Shown: one piece after another, positions 12,806-23,979 of the stretch | Layout of the letters: every line of letters starts with the position of its first letter | Position numbering within the stretch: the stretch's first letter is position 1 | NCBI GenBank assembly: GCA_023313575.1 | Contig: JAJTTP010000014.1 | Location: forward strand, 62,001-126,000 | DNA length: 64,000 nucleotides | Origin: Eutypella sp. D-1 | Lineage: Eukaryota > Ascomycota > Sordariomycetes > Xylariales > Diatrypaceae | Direction: 5' to 3' | The notes under the pieces: model-generated | Databases searched by the model: none | What the model saw: only the letters and a program-made list of their open reading frames with translations | What the model was told of the DNA's origin: nothing | Made by a program: the position numbers and the translations under genes

Positions 12806-12863
12806 TTCTAAACGTTTATTAATGAGCGCTGAATATCCTGAGACAATGACCGAACACACCGTT

Positions 12864-13050
12864 GTAACGAAGCCGTCACCACTGGTCTTAATTTTATATA
12901 ACAGAAGATGTAAAAGGAATAAATACTTAGGTTGATCGCTGTCTAGCTAAAGAGAGACTATTTAAGATGGGAGAGGTCCCATACTCTTTTTATTGAAAGG
13001 AGGTTATCACTACCCTGGGGTCGGTTGCCAAGGAGGTCTTGGCGACGTGT
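12864..13050 (+). repeat. Dispersed repeat B, copy 2
   Basis: Diverged copy of 9220-9413. It shares GTAACGAAGCCGTCACC, then AAATACTTAG.TTGATCGCT and AGAGAGACTAT, and fades out near 13050. No coding potential. Confidence 0.7.
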
Positions 13051-14232
13051 TTCTGAGAATAATTAGAATCGGATTATGGCCTGGGCGTAGTTAGCGCTAC
13101 TTTGGACGGTTTTTCCGGCGATGTACCAGTGGGCATGTATTTAATCAGGATTCCATGTATTATTGGAGTGATTATGGAAATATCCCACTTTTAATTTTTT
13201 ATCAGTGGTATCTAATAGATACGTTTTGTTTTAGTGGTGGTGGGGCGTGGTGTGGCGTCAGCCATACGGTGGCTTAGAACTCGTATTTAGCCAGTCATTC
13301 GTTATCTGGGCCGTAGGCCCCTATCTTAGAGAATACAACCTCTTTCCGCTCGTTACCACATTTCATTGTATCAGTAGCTATTTGTAAGGCTTTATTTAAC
13401 ACCTGTTTTAGTAATTATGTCTATTTTTAATTTTTTATTAATAATGTACTAAATAGGTAAACTTTGTTTTAAAATTACTTAAGTACATAGTATTTCGACG
13501 ATTTTTCTGAAGTACGGGCCATTGTTGCGAGGGTCTGGGTCTGTAAGGAGTTAGATGGCTGTGGGCGTCGTAACGTGATAGCCTGGCAATAGTAGGTGAT
13601 TCCAAAAAGTAGGTGTAGTTGGATACTTCTATCTGGTGGGCCTGTGGGCCTAAATACGGCTAAGGCCGGTAGGCCTTATATAGTGGCCAGTGTCAGCTGG
13701 CTGCCGGTCGGAGACCGGGCGCCAGCTGATAGCCCCTGAGCTCGGGGGCTATTCCTCTACAGGGTCCTGGTGTACAACAGAGGGCTCCCAAGGGCCTACA
13801 ACATCGAATAGAGGAGTACGTGGTAGGTCGTTGCAATACGTCGCGCTACAATAGCCTGCCAGGGACTTCAAATAATTACGTAGTAATGCAATAGATGGCC
13901 ATATAGGCTATCGTAATCAAAAGAAACTCAAAGAATATCAAAACACTATTAGCGCTATGACTGATTCTTTGCCTAGATCAACGTCTACATAGATTCTTAC
14001 TTCTACATCATCATCACTGTTGCTAGAGAACCACTGAACCACTGACTCGAGGATGGTCGCGTATCTGCCATAGCCGCTCAGGTCAGTTACTGATAGTTAG
14101 TGAATATACACATTCACTTTTCATCTTACGCTTAGAGAGTATATTACCTTTTCTGTCCATCATATCGCATTTGGCTCTAGCCGCTGTAGCGTTTCTGGCA
14201 TACCGTATTCCGACCACCGCTCGCTTTAGACC
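13051..14232. other. AT-rich repeat-like DNA before the peptidase gene
   Basis: Poor in GC around 13140-13490, with no long reading frame. Around 13620-13800 it is richer in GC with inverted segments (GGCCGGTAGGCC; CAGCTGGCTGCCGG and CCGGGCGCCAGCTG). It looks like degenerate mobile-element DNA, but no transposase or reverse transcriptase motif is readable. Confidence 0.4.
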
Positions 14233-15930
14233 ATGTCTGCGCGGGATGCAAGCCCAACGGCGACTACCGCTGACCCCGATCGGGAACAAACATATTCTAT
14301 CAGTAAGTTCCGCCACGTTACCACCATCACGAGACTTTGAGGCGTATTGAACCTGACAACCCTCACCCTCGGAAATGGTTAGGCATTCTGTCTGCGCTGC
14401 GAACCCGATACCTCCATCCATTTGGGAAAGCATTTTGGGATATGTTCAGGATGTACCAATTACTTCTTGGTGCTATTACATTTGCTTTATCCGATATTGT
14501 GACCCATGAAAATGGCGCACAAGCGAACAGACGTCTCAAGCAGTCACTTGCCACTATCATGAACCTCATCGAGGAGATTCGTGAGGGAACAGAGGCACAG
14601 CTTCAGAGTCGAGTAAGGGTCACGGCGCTTATATGTCGTTAAACTAAGCATCTTTTAAGCTCTAACAGCCAGCCCAGGTCGATAGGGCAACCCAGTGGAA
14701 ACCTGTCACTTGGATCAAGACGAGCAGCGATTCCATCATCCAGCATATCATCGACGCAAAGCCTATCCCTACCCGAGATGTACATATGAAACTAAGTGGT
14801 CGTCTCGGCGATCGCAAGGACAGTATATTTAAAGAATTTTCATCTGGTCTTACACAACTCCAGGCTATTCTTAGCGTTATAACGCTACCGAGTGTGCATA
14901 TAAGGGCTGATACCGGCGGTTATCCAGAGATAGTCACCTGGAAGTTAGTCCGCCCCAACACAGACAAGGTCCAGCAGTCGTTCTCAGTCGATTTGGATTA
15001 CTCTTCGAAGGATATCGATGGCAATGAGGCCATATTCGGCATCTACCCCAGACATAAGGTCGGCATAATGGACCTAACGAAGCATGGCTGGCTGAAAGGT
15101 CCGTTAGAACTCCTGCTCGACGAAGAGATGGCGCTAATAATGTTCAGGGATTGTGAACCTGTCACTCGCGTTTCAAACGCCTTCCGGCCTGCGGCGATTC
15201 GTAGCCACCGGGTGGCTGATGAGTAATAACATAGTTGTCACTGCAGGTCATTGCGTGTATCACGAGGACTACGGCTGCCTTATGGAGGTGGTTGTCAAGG
15301 GTCGGTACAAGCTACCCGTCATGAACATTAATTCCCGAGAAGGGGAGTTCGCAGAGTCCCGACAAGGAGTGTTTGCAGCGACTCATTGGCAGTGGTACAA
15401 CAAGTTCCAAACCGAGCATGATCTCGCATTTATTATACTAGATGAGCCCTTTCAAAAAGCGAGTCCTCTGCCTTGGACATACACCCCAGCTGGGGATGGC
15501 AAGCTATCTCTCAAATCCGCTGGGTTTCCCGGCGACAAGGGAGGCCAGGAAATGTACATGGCCGAGGGTAAGGCTAGCTACGCTCCAGCGAAGTCTACAC
15601 TTGATCATCAGCTTGATACATTCCCGGGTGCGTCTGAATATCGTGAAACATTATCTCCTTTCGCGTGGCTAATAGTTTCTCGCAGGGAATTCTGGCTCCC
15701 CTGTCGTTGACAGTAATGGCACAGTGATTGCTGTGCACTGCGCAGGATGTTACCCCTCGTGCAATAAGGCCGTGGTCATTAACAACGGAGCCAATGACTT
15801 CGAAATAATTCGTCGATTTCTCGAACAGCTAGGCCGGAGCAGCGAGATGGACAAAGGTGTCAGCAGATACAATATTGGGTTGACAGACAAGACGAAACGT
15901 CGTGTGACTCGACTACAGCTTTGGGACTAG
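14233..15930 (+). CDS. Trypsin-like serine peptidase with N-terminal helical region
   Basis: Model join(14233..14302,14383..14612,14669..15098,15148..15627,15686..15930), 484 residues, phase-consistent at all four introns. The third intron (49 nt, GTCCGT...TTCAG with a GCTAAT branch-like site) resolves an apparent frameshift and yields GIVNLSLAFQTPSGLRRF before ATGWLMSNNIVVTAGHC. Catalytic triad: His in TAGHC, Asp in EHDLAF, Ser in GNSGSPVV (split by the last intron). Residues 1-240 have no signal peptide and contain amphipathic helices (TIMNLIEEIREG). The protease fold resembles V8/Glu-endopeptidase-type fungal proteins. It is probably intracellular, unlike digestive trypsins; its substrate is unknown. 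The first exon is the least certain part. Confidence 0.7.
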
Positions 15931-16586
15931 GAGTCTTATCAAGGTAGAACAGGGTCTGTCACGGCACTGAAGGCTGCGATGATAGAAATAATGACACAGG
16001 CTACGGGGGGTGGCACCACTGAGCTAGAATGTACTGAATCAAAAGGTGTCGCAACCAATGAGAGCAGCCTACTATGGTTGTGGGGCTCTCTCCTATATAC
16101 CTATATATGGAGCCGAGGGATAACATTCCCCCGCTCCCTTCTATATATACCTAGGTAGGCTTTTTAAATAGCTTTTCTTTTATTAAAACTTAGAAAAGAG
16201 AAAATCAATTCCATCTATATTACGACGCTCCTTATATTAAGTATACTGGATGTGATAAAAGGGTAATAGCTGAAAGATACTAGACCATCCCGCTATTTAA
16301 CTTTTGGCACCTAGGTGCCCCCTTTAAGCCTGTATCAAAGCTATTTCTTAGCTGCAAATCCTGATTTTTTTAAAAAAACCGATATAATAACCTTTTTTCT
16401 TTTTCGAGTACTTCGCACCTTTATAAAACGAGGGCAAATCTGCAGGGGAAAAAAACTGCTGTTGTATTGATAAGGATGGTGCATCCTAGGGTAGTGGAGC
16501 TGCGGCTCTAGGCTATCTATTCAGCTACTGGCAGCCAACGGCTGGAACAGGTTCAATGTCTGCTGAGGTGGATGGATTCAGAGTAC
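15931..16586. other. Intergenic, peptidase to SDR
   Basis: AT-rich, no gene. Contains repeat A copy 3 and a CACCTAGGTG palindrome near 16309. Confidence 0.45.
16381..16438 (-). repeat. Dispersed repeat A, copy 3 (inverted)
   Basis: The reverse complement reads GCCCTCGTTTTATAAAGGTG, then CGAAGTACT and GGTTATTAT, matching the copies at 11358 and 12740. Confidence 0.65.
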
Positions 16587-17665
16587 CTATTCACCTAAGC
16601 CCACCAGCTTCAAGCTCTCAGCCCAGAGTTTCTTCTCCACTGGAGGATCAAAGGTGTTCGCTCCATAGCCACCCGAGTAATATGGCACATCTTCTGGGAC
16701 ACGCTCAGCCTCAGCAGTCTCATCAAGGTAAATCCCCCCTTTACCCTCCACCTCCTTCGCAGTGGCAGCCCAGGCAGTAGTTGAAGCGCCCTGGGCGGGG
16801 TTCTGCAGAAGCTTGGAGATCACTGGATGCTCCTCGACCTCTTTGGTGCTGGGCAGGTACCTGGAGAGAGGCGTGATGATCCCTCCCGGGTTTACGCTAA
16901 GAGCCCGCACACCCTGAGATTGGTATCTTCTGTCTACTTCGTTGGCGAAGTAGGCATTAGCAAGCTTCGATTGGCTATAGGCTGCAGACGGGTTATACTC
17001 CGTGTGTTCGAAGTTGAGGTCGTCGAAATTGATCTTGCCATAGCGGTGGGCGGCCGATGAGAGCGATACCACTCGGGAGTTAAACAATGGGCTTGCTGAA
17101 GCTATAAGGGCATCCTTAAGAAGGTGGAAGAGGTAGAAGTGACCTGAATGAAAGTCAATATCCTCGAGCCTTTGCAATGACGTCAAACAGTACATACCCA
17201 GATGGTTTGTGCCTAGCTGCAACTCGAACCCATCCTGCGTTTTCCCCTGGGGGCATGCCATGACTCCTAGAGAAAGAGTGATACGTGAGAGTCCGTATTG
17301 TATTATTCAGACCGCGATTACTTACCAGCATTGTTTATCAAGACATTAAGCTTATTGCCGCTCTTGCGGAGAAACTCTTGAGCCCCGGCCCGAACGCTTT
17401 CCAAAGAACTCAGGTCTATCTGGATGACCTCGACCTTGCCAGGCTTCCCATCAGACAGAAGTTCTTGAGCAACTTGTTTACCCTTAGCGATATCCCGAGT
17501 CGTGATGAAGATATCAGCGCCCGTCAGGCGGATAGCTTTTGCGACTTCGGGTCCGAGCCCGCCAGGTGAGCAGCCTGTTATGAGAACAACCCTGTCACCA
17601 CCGTGTGCGAAGATTAGCAATTGCTTTTGGGGCAGTTTCCCGGGTGAAAGATGGAGTTTCGTCAT
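16587..17665 (-). CDS. Short-chain dehydrogenase/reductase (retinol-dehydrogenase-like)
   Basis: Three exons, complement(join(16587..17143,17198..17266,17326..17665)), 321 residues. Rossmann motif TGCSPGGLG near residue 30, DLSSLESV, NNAGVMACP across the first splice, NHLGHFYLFHLL across the second (54-nt intron, in frame), RVVSLSSAAHRYG, and the catalytic YSQSK followed by the SVNPGGIITPL loop. All key SDR residues (Ser, Tyr, Lys) are present. It would use NAD(P)(H) to oxidise an alcohol or reduce a carbonyl. It sits at the left edge of the terpenoid cluster, divergent from the SnoaL-like gene, so a tailoring role is plausible. The SDR call is firm; cluster membership is inference. Confidence 0.85.
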
Positions 17666-18770
17666 TTTTGGGCATGTTCAATCCTGCCAACCAAAGTACT
17701 GCGGTACACTAAAAGGGAAACAATGGACCTTGACGCTCACCTGCCAGACCATTCGGGGCTCGCAACGAGACCCTGATCTTCTATAATCTGACTAGCTGTC
17801 GGGCGGGCATCACCCGGGCCTTGAGGTGTCTTATGCAATTCCGCGTAGGGTGCAAGGCGAGTCATTTTAACGCAATGGTAGAACGTCAAAGTTTGATACC
17901 AGCTAGATGTCTGCTTTCGTGTCTCTGTCAGAGTATAGTATTCCAAGCCTGTAAATAGATTAGGAGGAAGTGCCGGGCGCCGACTTTATCTCCCAACAAG
18001 ACAGCAGGCTGGGTAAGCGCCAGGTGATTGCAGGGCGGCGGGACAATGGCGTGATAAATCATAAAGAAGGCTGCCCATGCTTGCCATGGTCCCGAATATA
18101 GCTACCCGGATGATCTGTCTAATATCTACTATAACCACCGGTACTTGGCTCTCAAGCTACACAAGACGGCTCACCAACTCGGTTCTGGCCAGCCATTGGC
18201 TCGATCAATGGGGACAGTTGGTGCATGTCACAGCGGAGGAGAAGCAGGCTGCCATGTAGTATTGGAGGAGCATCTACAGGGAGCAGCTGGAGTTGGACTG
18301 AGGATGGTCAAGAAGAGCAACTCCGTGGTGGAGCGCGAGTCTAGGCAATGCATGCTAAGGCTAACTACTTAGTAGCCTACCTGGATGCAACATGGATTAG
18401 TCTCAGTTGCCGTTCTTCAGTAAAATACGGTATGCTTGGCACTGCTTTTAATAACACGCCCCCTCCATCAACACCACCTAGCCGCCCCAATGTAGTACCA
18501 CTAATTATCACTGTCACTGCCTCCGCCACCACCAACATCGCAACCAACATCACCCATTTCGGGCCCACTCCGGATGCACGCGGGCAAGGTGTTTTTTTCA
18601 TGCACTAGAAGAACGTCGTATCGATCCTACCTCGTTCAGGTATTAAACGTACCACGTTGGACTCAGAGATGTGTGTTTGGAATTCCCAACTTCTCTGACT
18701 GAGCCTAACAACGCAAATCTCACTCACCTTACACATTAAGCAACCTCATCATATCGTCCCTTGTTCAGCC
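17666..18770. other. Divergent promoter region, SDR / SnoaL-like gene
   Basis: 1.1 kb between two divergently transcribed genes. A short frame near 18077-18259 shows some protein-like composition but no family could be assigned. Nothing else is supported. Confidence 0.45.
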
Positions 18771-19241
18771 ATGGCAGACCAAACACTTGCTGATCTCCAG
18801 CGTCGCCTTCAGAAGCTTGAAGATAAAGATTCTATTGTCACACTCCTTAATCAATACTGCCAACACGTTGACAACCATAGATGGGACGGTTACACCAACT
18901 GCTTCCTCGAGAATGGCGCCGTTAAGTTCGAGAATGGCAGCGATGTTGTCGGTCGTGCCAGCATTGGCGCTCAAATGAGCAGTGTTGGAAATCGCTTCCA
19001 AGCCCTCCAGCACTCACTCACCAACATCGACCTGGTCATTGATGGCGACAAAGCGACAGGCTCGTGTTATCTCTGGTTTGCAGCGATTGTGGATACGTCC
19101 AAGCCTCATGAGTATCACGGCTTTGGTGGACCTTATAAGTTCGAATTTAGTCGCACGGACGAGGGTTGGAAGATCGCCAGTGTTCAGTTGAGGAAGCTCT
19201 GGGCGCAAAACCCAGATACCGAGGGTGTTTTCGGGGGCTAG
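18771..19241 (+). CDS. SnoaL-like (NTF2-fold) protein
   Basis: A single exon of 156 residues. After a short helix (LADLQRRLQKLEDKDSIV) come LLNQYCQHVDNHRWDGY, FLENGAVKFENG, QHSLTNIDLVIDGDKATGSC and FEFSRTDEGWKIASVQL. This is the order of elements of SnoaL_4-type alpha+beta barrels, about the family's usual length. Relatives act as cyclases, dehydratases or hydroxylases on polyketides and terpenoids, but many have no known activity and no catalytic residue can be named here. The ATG has a good context (GCCATGG). Its position beside an FAD oxidase and terpene synthase suggests it may belong to the cluster. Confidence 0.8.
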   Translation: MADQTLADLQRRLQKLEDKDSIVTLLNQYCQHVDNHRWDGYTNCFLENGAVKFENGSDVVGRASIGAQMSSVGNRFQALQHSLTNIDLVIDGDKATGSCYLWFAAIVDTSKPHEYHGFGGPYKFEFSRTDEGWKIASVQLRKLWAQNPDTEGVFGG

Positions 19242-20069
19242 ATTTCTCGGCTTAGGTACCTGCTTGTAACACGTTGTACATCGTTCAAGATCGATGCTGT
19301 GTCTGTGGTGGTGCAATAAGTATAATAGTAACTTGAGAGCCAAAGCCTTCGCTTGTATGCTACCGAAAATGATGACAATGAAGGTCATTGCCCAGTTCCC
19401 CTTACCCTGTTAATGAGCCTGTGGCTTCCCTATAGATTTATACAATTTAAATCCCAGTTTCACAGGCCTAGCATAGCCATGATCACGTAGAATCCTCTGT
19501 TTTGCGTTGTACTTGATTTATTTCTGAGGTGTGTCATGGCCCTTGTCTAAAATAGAAAAGTTCAATCAACTACCCACAATTACTAGAAACAGCGAGCCTT
19601 GGGAGCAGGGAGCACTAGGACTTCCCCTCCGCTCTAGTGGCATTTCTATGGAGATCATGGGAATATGCGAAGATACAAGGATAGCGGCAAATGATAATTC
19701 ATTTTGGAGAGGTTCCCGCAAATAATTTCGCCCCCAACTGGATCAAAGGCCAAGGCCTTCTCATCCCGTAGAAACCAGTCTGTGCTTTCTTGACCACTGT
19801 TGGGGTTGGGCGTATTAGTGAATTAGCGAATCGGAGTTAGGTGGTAATCCACCTCTAAACGACATGGGTCTTACCGTTGCATTGAGAAGATTGGAACACC
19901 CGCTGGGACTGCTTATATTATTGAAGCCTTGCCCAAGATACTCTTATACCCCTTCACGCGTCTCGGTATCGAACCAACCATCCCCCATGGACCCCTAACA
20001 GTGCCTCGCCAGCTTTCGCAATCGACGGCGACAGAACAACGCTCAGAACTACGCAAAACCAATCTCAAC
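19242..20069. other. Intergenic, SnoaL-like gene to FAD oxidase
   Basis: No supported gene. The frame that opens at 19929 has an in-frame ATG at 20070 with a signal-peptide-like start, so the sequence before it is taken as leader. Confidence 0.45.
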
Positions 20070-21890
20070 ATGGCTCGAGCCTCATTTCAAACATGGTCCA
20101 ATAATTATCTTTTGACACTTGCCCTATGTCTAATTCAGTCTCTAGTAGCTGGCTTGGCTCCTGCTCGCTACTTTGAGAGTGTTCCTTTCACTCGTCGTGG
20201 CTTATCCATTGTGGAGGTACAGACTGAGCTAGGGGCTCTTGTATCTCGAAACACAACCATTTTTGGGCCGGAAGATCCTCGTTTTGTGAATGCCACGGAG
20301 CGATGGAGCAATCATGCTGTCCCTGACATTGAGGTGGTTGTCGTGCCAGGGACGGAACAGGATGTTTCAGTTATTGTATGAAGCACACTCACTTATACAG
20401 ACGCTTTTATTGATGTTGGTTCTAGATAGTGTACTGCAACGAAAATAGCATCGATTTCCTCGCAGTAAATCGTGCCCACGCCCGGACTCATACTGTCGGC
20501 TCCTTCAGTGGACTCATGATTGATCTCGGAGGTCTTCTCAATATTGAGATACAATCTAACAACACATCTGCTTGGCTTCAAGGCGGGACGTACAGTGGAC
20601 AAGTCACACAACATCTGTGGGAAAGGGGGTTTGTTGCTGGTAAGTAGTACTATTTAATGTCATTTAAATGTACGGAGCTGATAAAACCAAATGAAATCAA
20701 GCTACTGGAAGTTGTGACTGCGTTGGTATGATGGGACCTGGTCTTGGAGGCGGCCACGGTCGTCAACAAGGACATCATGGCTTGATCAGTGATAACATCA
20801 TCAACCTCAATGTCGTTTTAGCCAACGGTACTGCTATCAGAGTTAACGAAACAAGTCACGCAGATTTGTTTTGGGGTATGAGGGGTGCCGGGCACAACTT
20901 TGGTATCGTAACTAGCTTTGAACTTAGGGTTTACCCCCGGGAAGTGGACTCTTGGTATTACCACAACTATATCTGGACAGAAGATAAGCTGGAGTTGCTG
21001 TTTACGGCGGCGAATGAGCTTCACGATAATGGCAATACGCCGGTCAATATGGTGGCAAATTTTGTTACGTTCGCAATGAACCAGACAATTAGTGAGACTG
21101 ATGTAAGTTCTGACATTATGTTGCTCAGATTGGCTACGTTTCTAATGGGGTTCATCAGCCAGTTATATTCTGGACGTTTGCTTATCGTGGATCGGCGGAT
21201 GAGGCAGAGAAGATTCTTGCCCCTTTTAACAAAATCGAAGCTGTCTATCAAGATTATGGTGATGTCACCTACCCCAGACTTTCCGAAGCTCAAGGGACAG
21301 CTATGAATACCGAGACTTGTGCCCCTAACCACACTTGGATAACCTCGACGGCGGGGCTGAAGACATACAATATCACGACGACCCGTCATATTTACGAGTT
21401 GAACAAGCAGTATATAAAGCAATATCCTCAACTCCTGAGCCCAGCTGTGGTTCACGAAGGTTATTCCACTGCGGCGGTCCACAAAGTAAGGCCCGAGGAC
21501 TCGGCTGTCCCCTTCAGGGATTATGATTTTCTCACGTATGTAAACTCATCTAGCACTTGACCAATCAATCTCGGGTTAACTAAGAATGGTGACAGGTCCT
21601 TTCAAGTCGATGTGCCCTGGGGATCCAACTTGACATCTGCCGCGCGTGAGTGGGCAGATAACATAAGAGAGCTGTGGAACAGCGGTCAGCCCAAAGTCCA
21701 GCCCTCCAGTTATGTCAACTATGCAAACGGACTTGAAGCGTTGCCGTTGATGTACGGATATGAGGAGTGGCGGCTTAAGCGTCTCGTTGATTTGAAAAGC
21801 AAATATGATCCACAAAACCGGTTCCGGTTTTACAATCCCATAATCCGCGAAGGGATTCCATATTCGGCCTCTTCATTACACCCTAATTAG
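20070..21890 (+). CDS. FAD-dependent oxidase, berberine-bridge-enzyme type, secreted
   Basis: Five exons, join(20070..20375,20426..20639,20702..21102,21159..21535,21596..21890), 530 residues. All four introns (50-62 nt) are phase-matched. Residues 1-30 form a signal peptide (LLTLALCLIQSLVAGLAPA). The PCMH FAD-binding domain holds FLAVNRAHARTHTVG (the His aligned with the covalent-FAD His), GLMIDLGGL, GSCDCVGMMGPGLGGGHGR (Cys aligned with the second flavin link), and DLFWGMRGAGHNFGIVTSF. A C-terminal BBE domain reads YVNYANGLEALPLMYGY and YDPQNRFRFYNPI. Many N-glycosylation sites. Such enzymes oxidise alcohols or C-C/C-N bonds using O2, and are frequent in fungal secondary-metabolite clusters. 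It lies 0.7 kb from the 3' end of the terpene synthase, convergent with it. Confidence 0.9.
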
Positions 21891-22575
21891 CTTCATGTTA
21901 CAGGTCAGGGCCCCCTATCGGAGATACCTAAGAGCGGTATGACTTCTTTCCGAAGATTGCTTCTGTATATAAACAACTTATCTAGCTCTATCCCAGGAAG
22001 CTCGTATCTAGTCCAAAAATTATCATTTTCTGCTGTATACCCCACTTTCTATTCGATCAGTGCAGATAGGGTACCTTTTATATTATGAAGACTACAGTTG
22101 CGGCCCCTATTTCAGTGTCCTCCATTCACTGAGGGACAATGCCCTTTAGATGAAAAGCCGTAGCATAAGTTCCCCATGTAAATAATGATATGAGAATATG
22201 CATGCAGTATGCACATAATGATTGGCAGCTTTTGTCATTATGTCCTTATCTTGATACATGCCGTTTGTGTTCAATTGGCTTTAGGATAGCATAGTAAGAA
22301 GTATTTTCGGGATGTATATTTTGCTCCGCCTGGATAATAATAAACTACCAATTGTTACTTAGCGTTGTTTAAATGTATACAGCTTCGATAGATCAATAAA
22401 ATGCCCAGTCTAAGGTCATTCTATGTATTCCGCTGGCTCAAAGTCATTTCATCAATAACCTTTGCGTTGATGTGGTAGAAATGGAGGTAGCAGGAGCACA
22501 TCAATTTCCCTCGACTGTCGGACCTTTTCCCCTGTTGCTCCAAAATATCTGCCTGTTCGAAAGCTGCTTTTCACG
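21891..22575. other. Convergent 3' intergenic, FAD oxidase / terpene synthase
   Basis: AT-rich, no gene; presumably holds the 3' ends of the two convergent transcripts. Confidence 0.45.
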
Positions 22576-23979
22576 TCAGTGCCGTCTTGTATATATTATG
22601 GAGAATTCGTACCTCCAACTGGCATTGGCCTGAACAATGTTTTGAATGCCCTTGATGTATTGGTGAACTTGGGCATCGATGTCCTGGCCCCAGGTAGGAA
22701 GCATATTGACTGTTTGATCCCAGGCGGCGAATCGTGCAGAGATCATGACCGAAATATCATCGAATGCCTTTTGGGCTGACGAACCATTTATGCGGCATAC
22801 GGCAACAGTGTTAAATGGGCAATTTTCTGTCTGCTGGTTTATTAGTTTCAAAATTGTTTTGACATGCGACACAACAGACCTCTTCCTTTTGATATGACAG
22901 GATATCATTCATGCTCAAAATAATTGTCAGCTATTAATCTCATTAACCGGTTAAGACTTCCACGTACAGCATGACAAACTCAGCGCCTAAATTTTCTAGG
23001 GCTTGGATAGTTGGATGACTGAAAACCTCATCCGGCAAGTCCAATCCGTAGGCAAACTCGACTAACGGGTACATCGGAAAGACCCCTATCGACATTCTTC
23101 GTGTTTCAAGCATCTCCTGAATGGTGCAAGTGCGGTCCGTTACATGGTCTTCGACATGCTGCAGAACACCAGCACAATATGACTGCATAGCTTGCACATA
23201 TCTGTTGAGGACGCCTAAAAGAGGCCGTGTCAGAATCCACTGATCGGGCAAGTATGAATTATAACCAGCCTTGAAATGGTAATATCTCACTTGGTGCTGA
23301 TCCCTGACGAACTTCGTTAGCTTCACACGTGCCGGTTCCGAATGGTTTCGAGCAGTGGGTTTGGCTTACTGCTGCGAGTCGCTTGTATATGTTATAGTGT
23401 GCTTGTACAACTAGTTCTCCTGTCGTTCGGTCGGCACCAGGTAGCATGGTGGATAAGAGATTGTTTATGATGTGTCGTGAGGTTTCCAGGTCATGCCTTA
23501 GTTCTCCTTCGTCAAACACTTAATGGCAACATAGTCAGTTGAATAATCGGATAGCTGCCTCGAGGGTGGAACTTCTTACTATCATCTAAGAGGAATATCT
23601 AGTTTAATGATTGTAAGTGGGACAAGGACCTCCCTTAGTGGCTGCTTAAACTCACCCAACTGCCCCAGTCTGATATGACCCTCAACCTTTCGTGGGAAGC
23701 ATGAGGTACCAGGACCGCACAAAAGTAAGTGAAGTCACAGTAATGGACCCTTTTGTACTGCTGTGGACCGAGTGACATGATGCTATTTGGACTGTTAGAT
23801 AAATACACTATCAAGGGGATATAGGCTGAATACTTCTGTAGCCAGGTTTCTGATTCGGATCTGACAGCTTCATAGCTCGGGTTTACCACGGGATTGTCAA
23901 TCAAGAAGCCGCTGAATAGGTTCGGGAAACGTATCGTGACTTTCCGCTCCAGTAGGAGGTCTATTGATGCTCGAGACAT
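22576..23979 (-). CDS. Sesquiterpene synthase (class I terpene cyclase)
   Basis: Seven exons, complement(join(22576..22830,22880..22913,22968..23239,23291..23320,23370..23518,23580..23598,23656..23979)), 360 residues, typical of fungal sesquiterpene cyclases. All phases agree. The aspartate-rich motif DDMFDE is created by a 19-nt microexon (IFLLDD plus one base) joined to the next exon (..FDEGELRHDLE). The NSE-type metal site NDILSYQKE is built by a 34-nt exon. Other conserved pieces: RFPNLFSGFL, CDFTYFCAVLVPHAS, QSYCAGVLQHVEDH, ETRRMSIGVFPMYPL, and at the C-terminus AFDDISVMISARF. It would ionise farnesyl diphosphate with Mg2+ and cyclise it; the skeleton cannot be predicted. The start at 23979 (MSRASI) was preferred over an upstream in-frame ATG at 24114. 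A 42-nt in-frame intron in exon 1 is possible, and the 51-nt intron before 23239 is in frame and so less certain. Confidence 0.85.

Noticed and set aside
15099..15226. Frameshift making the peptidase a pseudogene
   Set aside because: A 49-nt intron with GT...AG and a branch-like site restores the frame and the conserved strand.
18077..18259. 60-codon frame between SDR and SnoaL-like gene as a gene or transposase remnant
   Set aside because: Composition is mildly protein-like, but no motif could be recognised and stops interrupt the continuation.
19960..20030. tRNA gene (GTATCGAACC-like box)
   Set aside because: No matching A box, acceptor stem or cloverleaf could be drawn.
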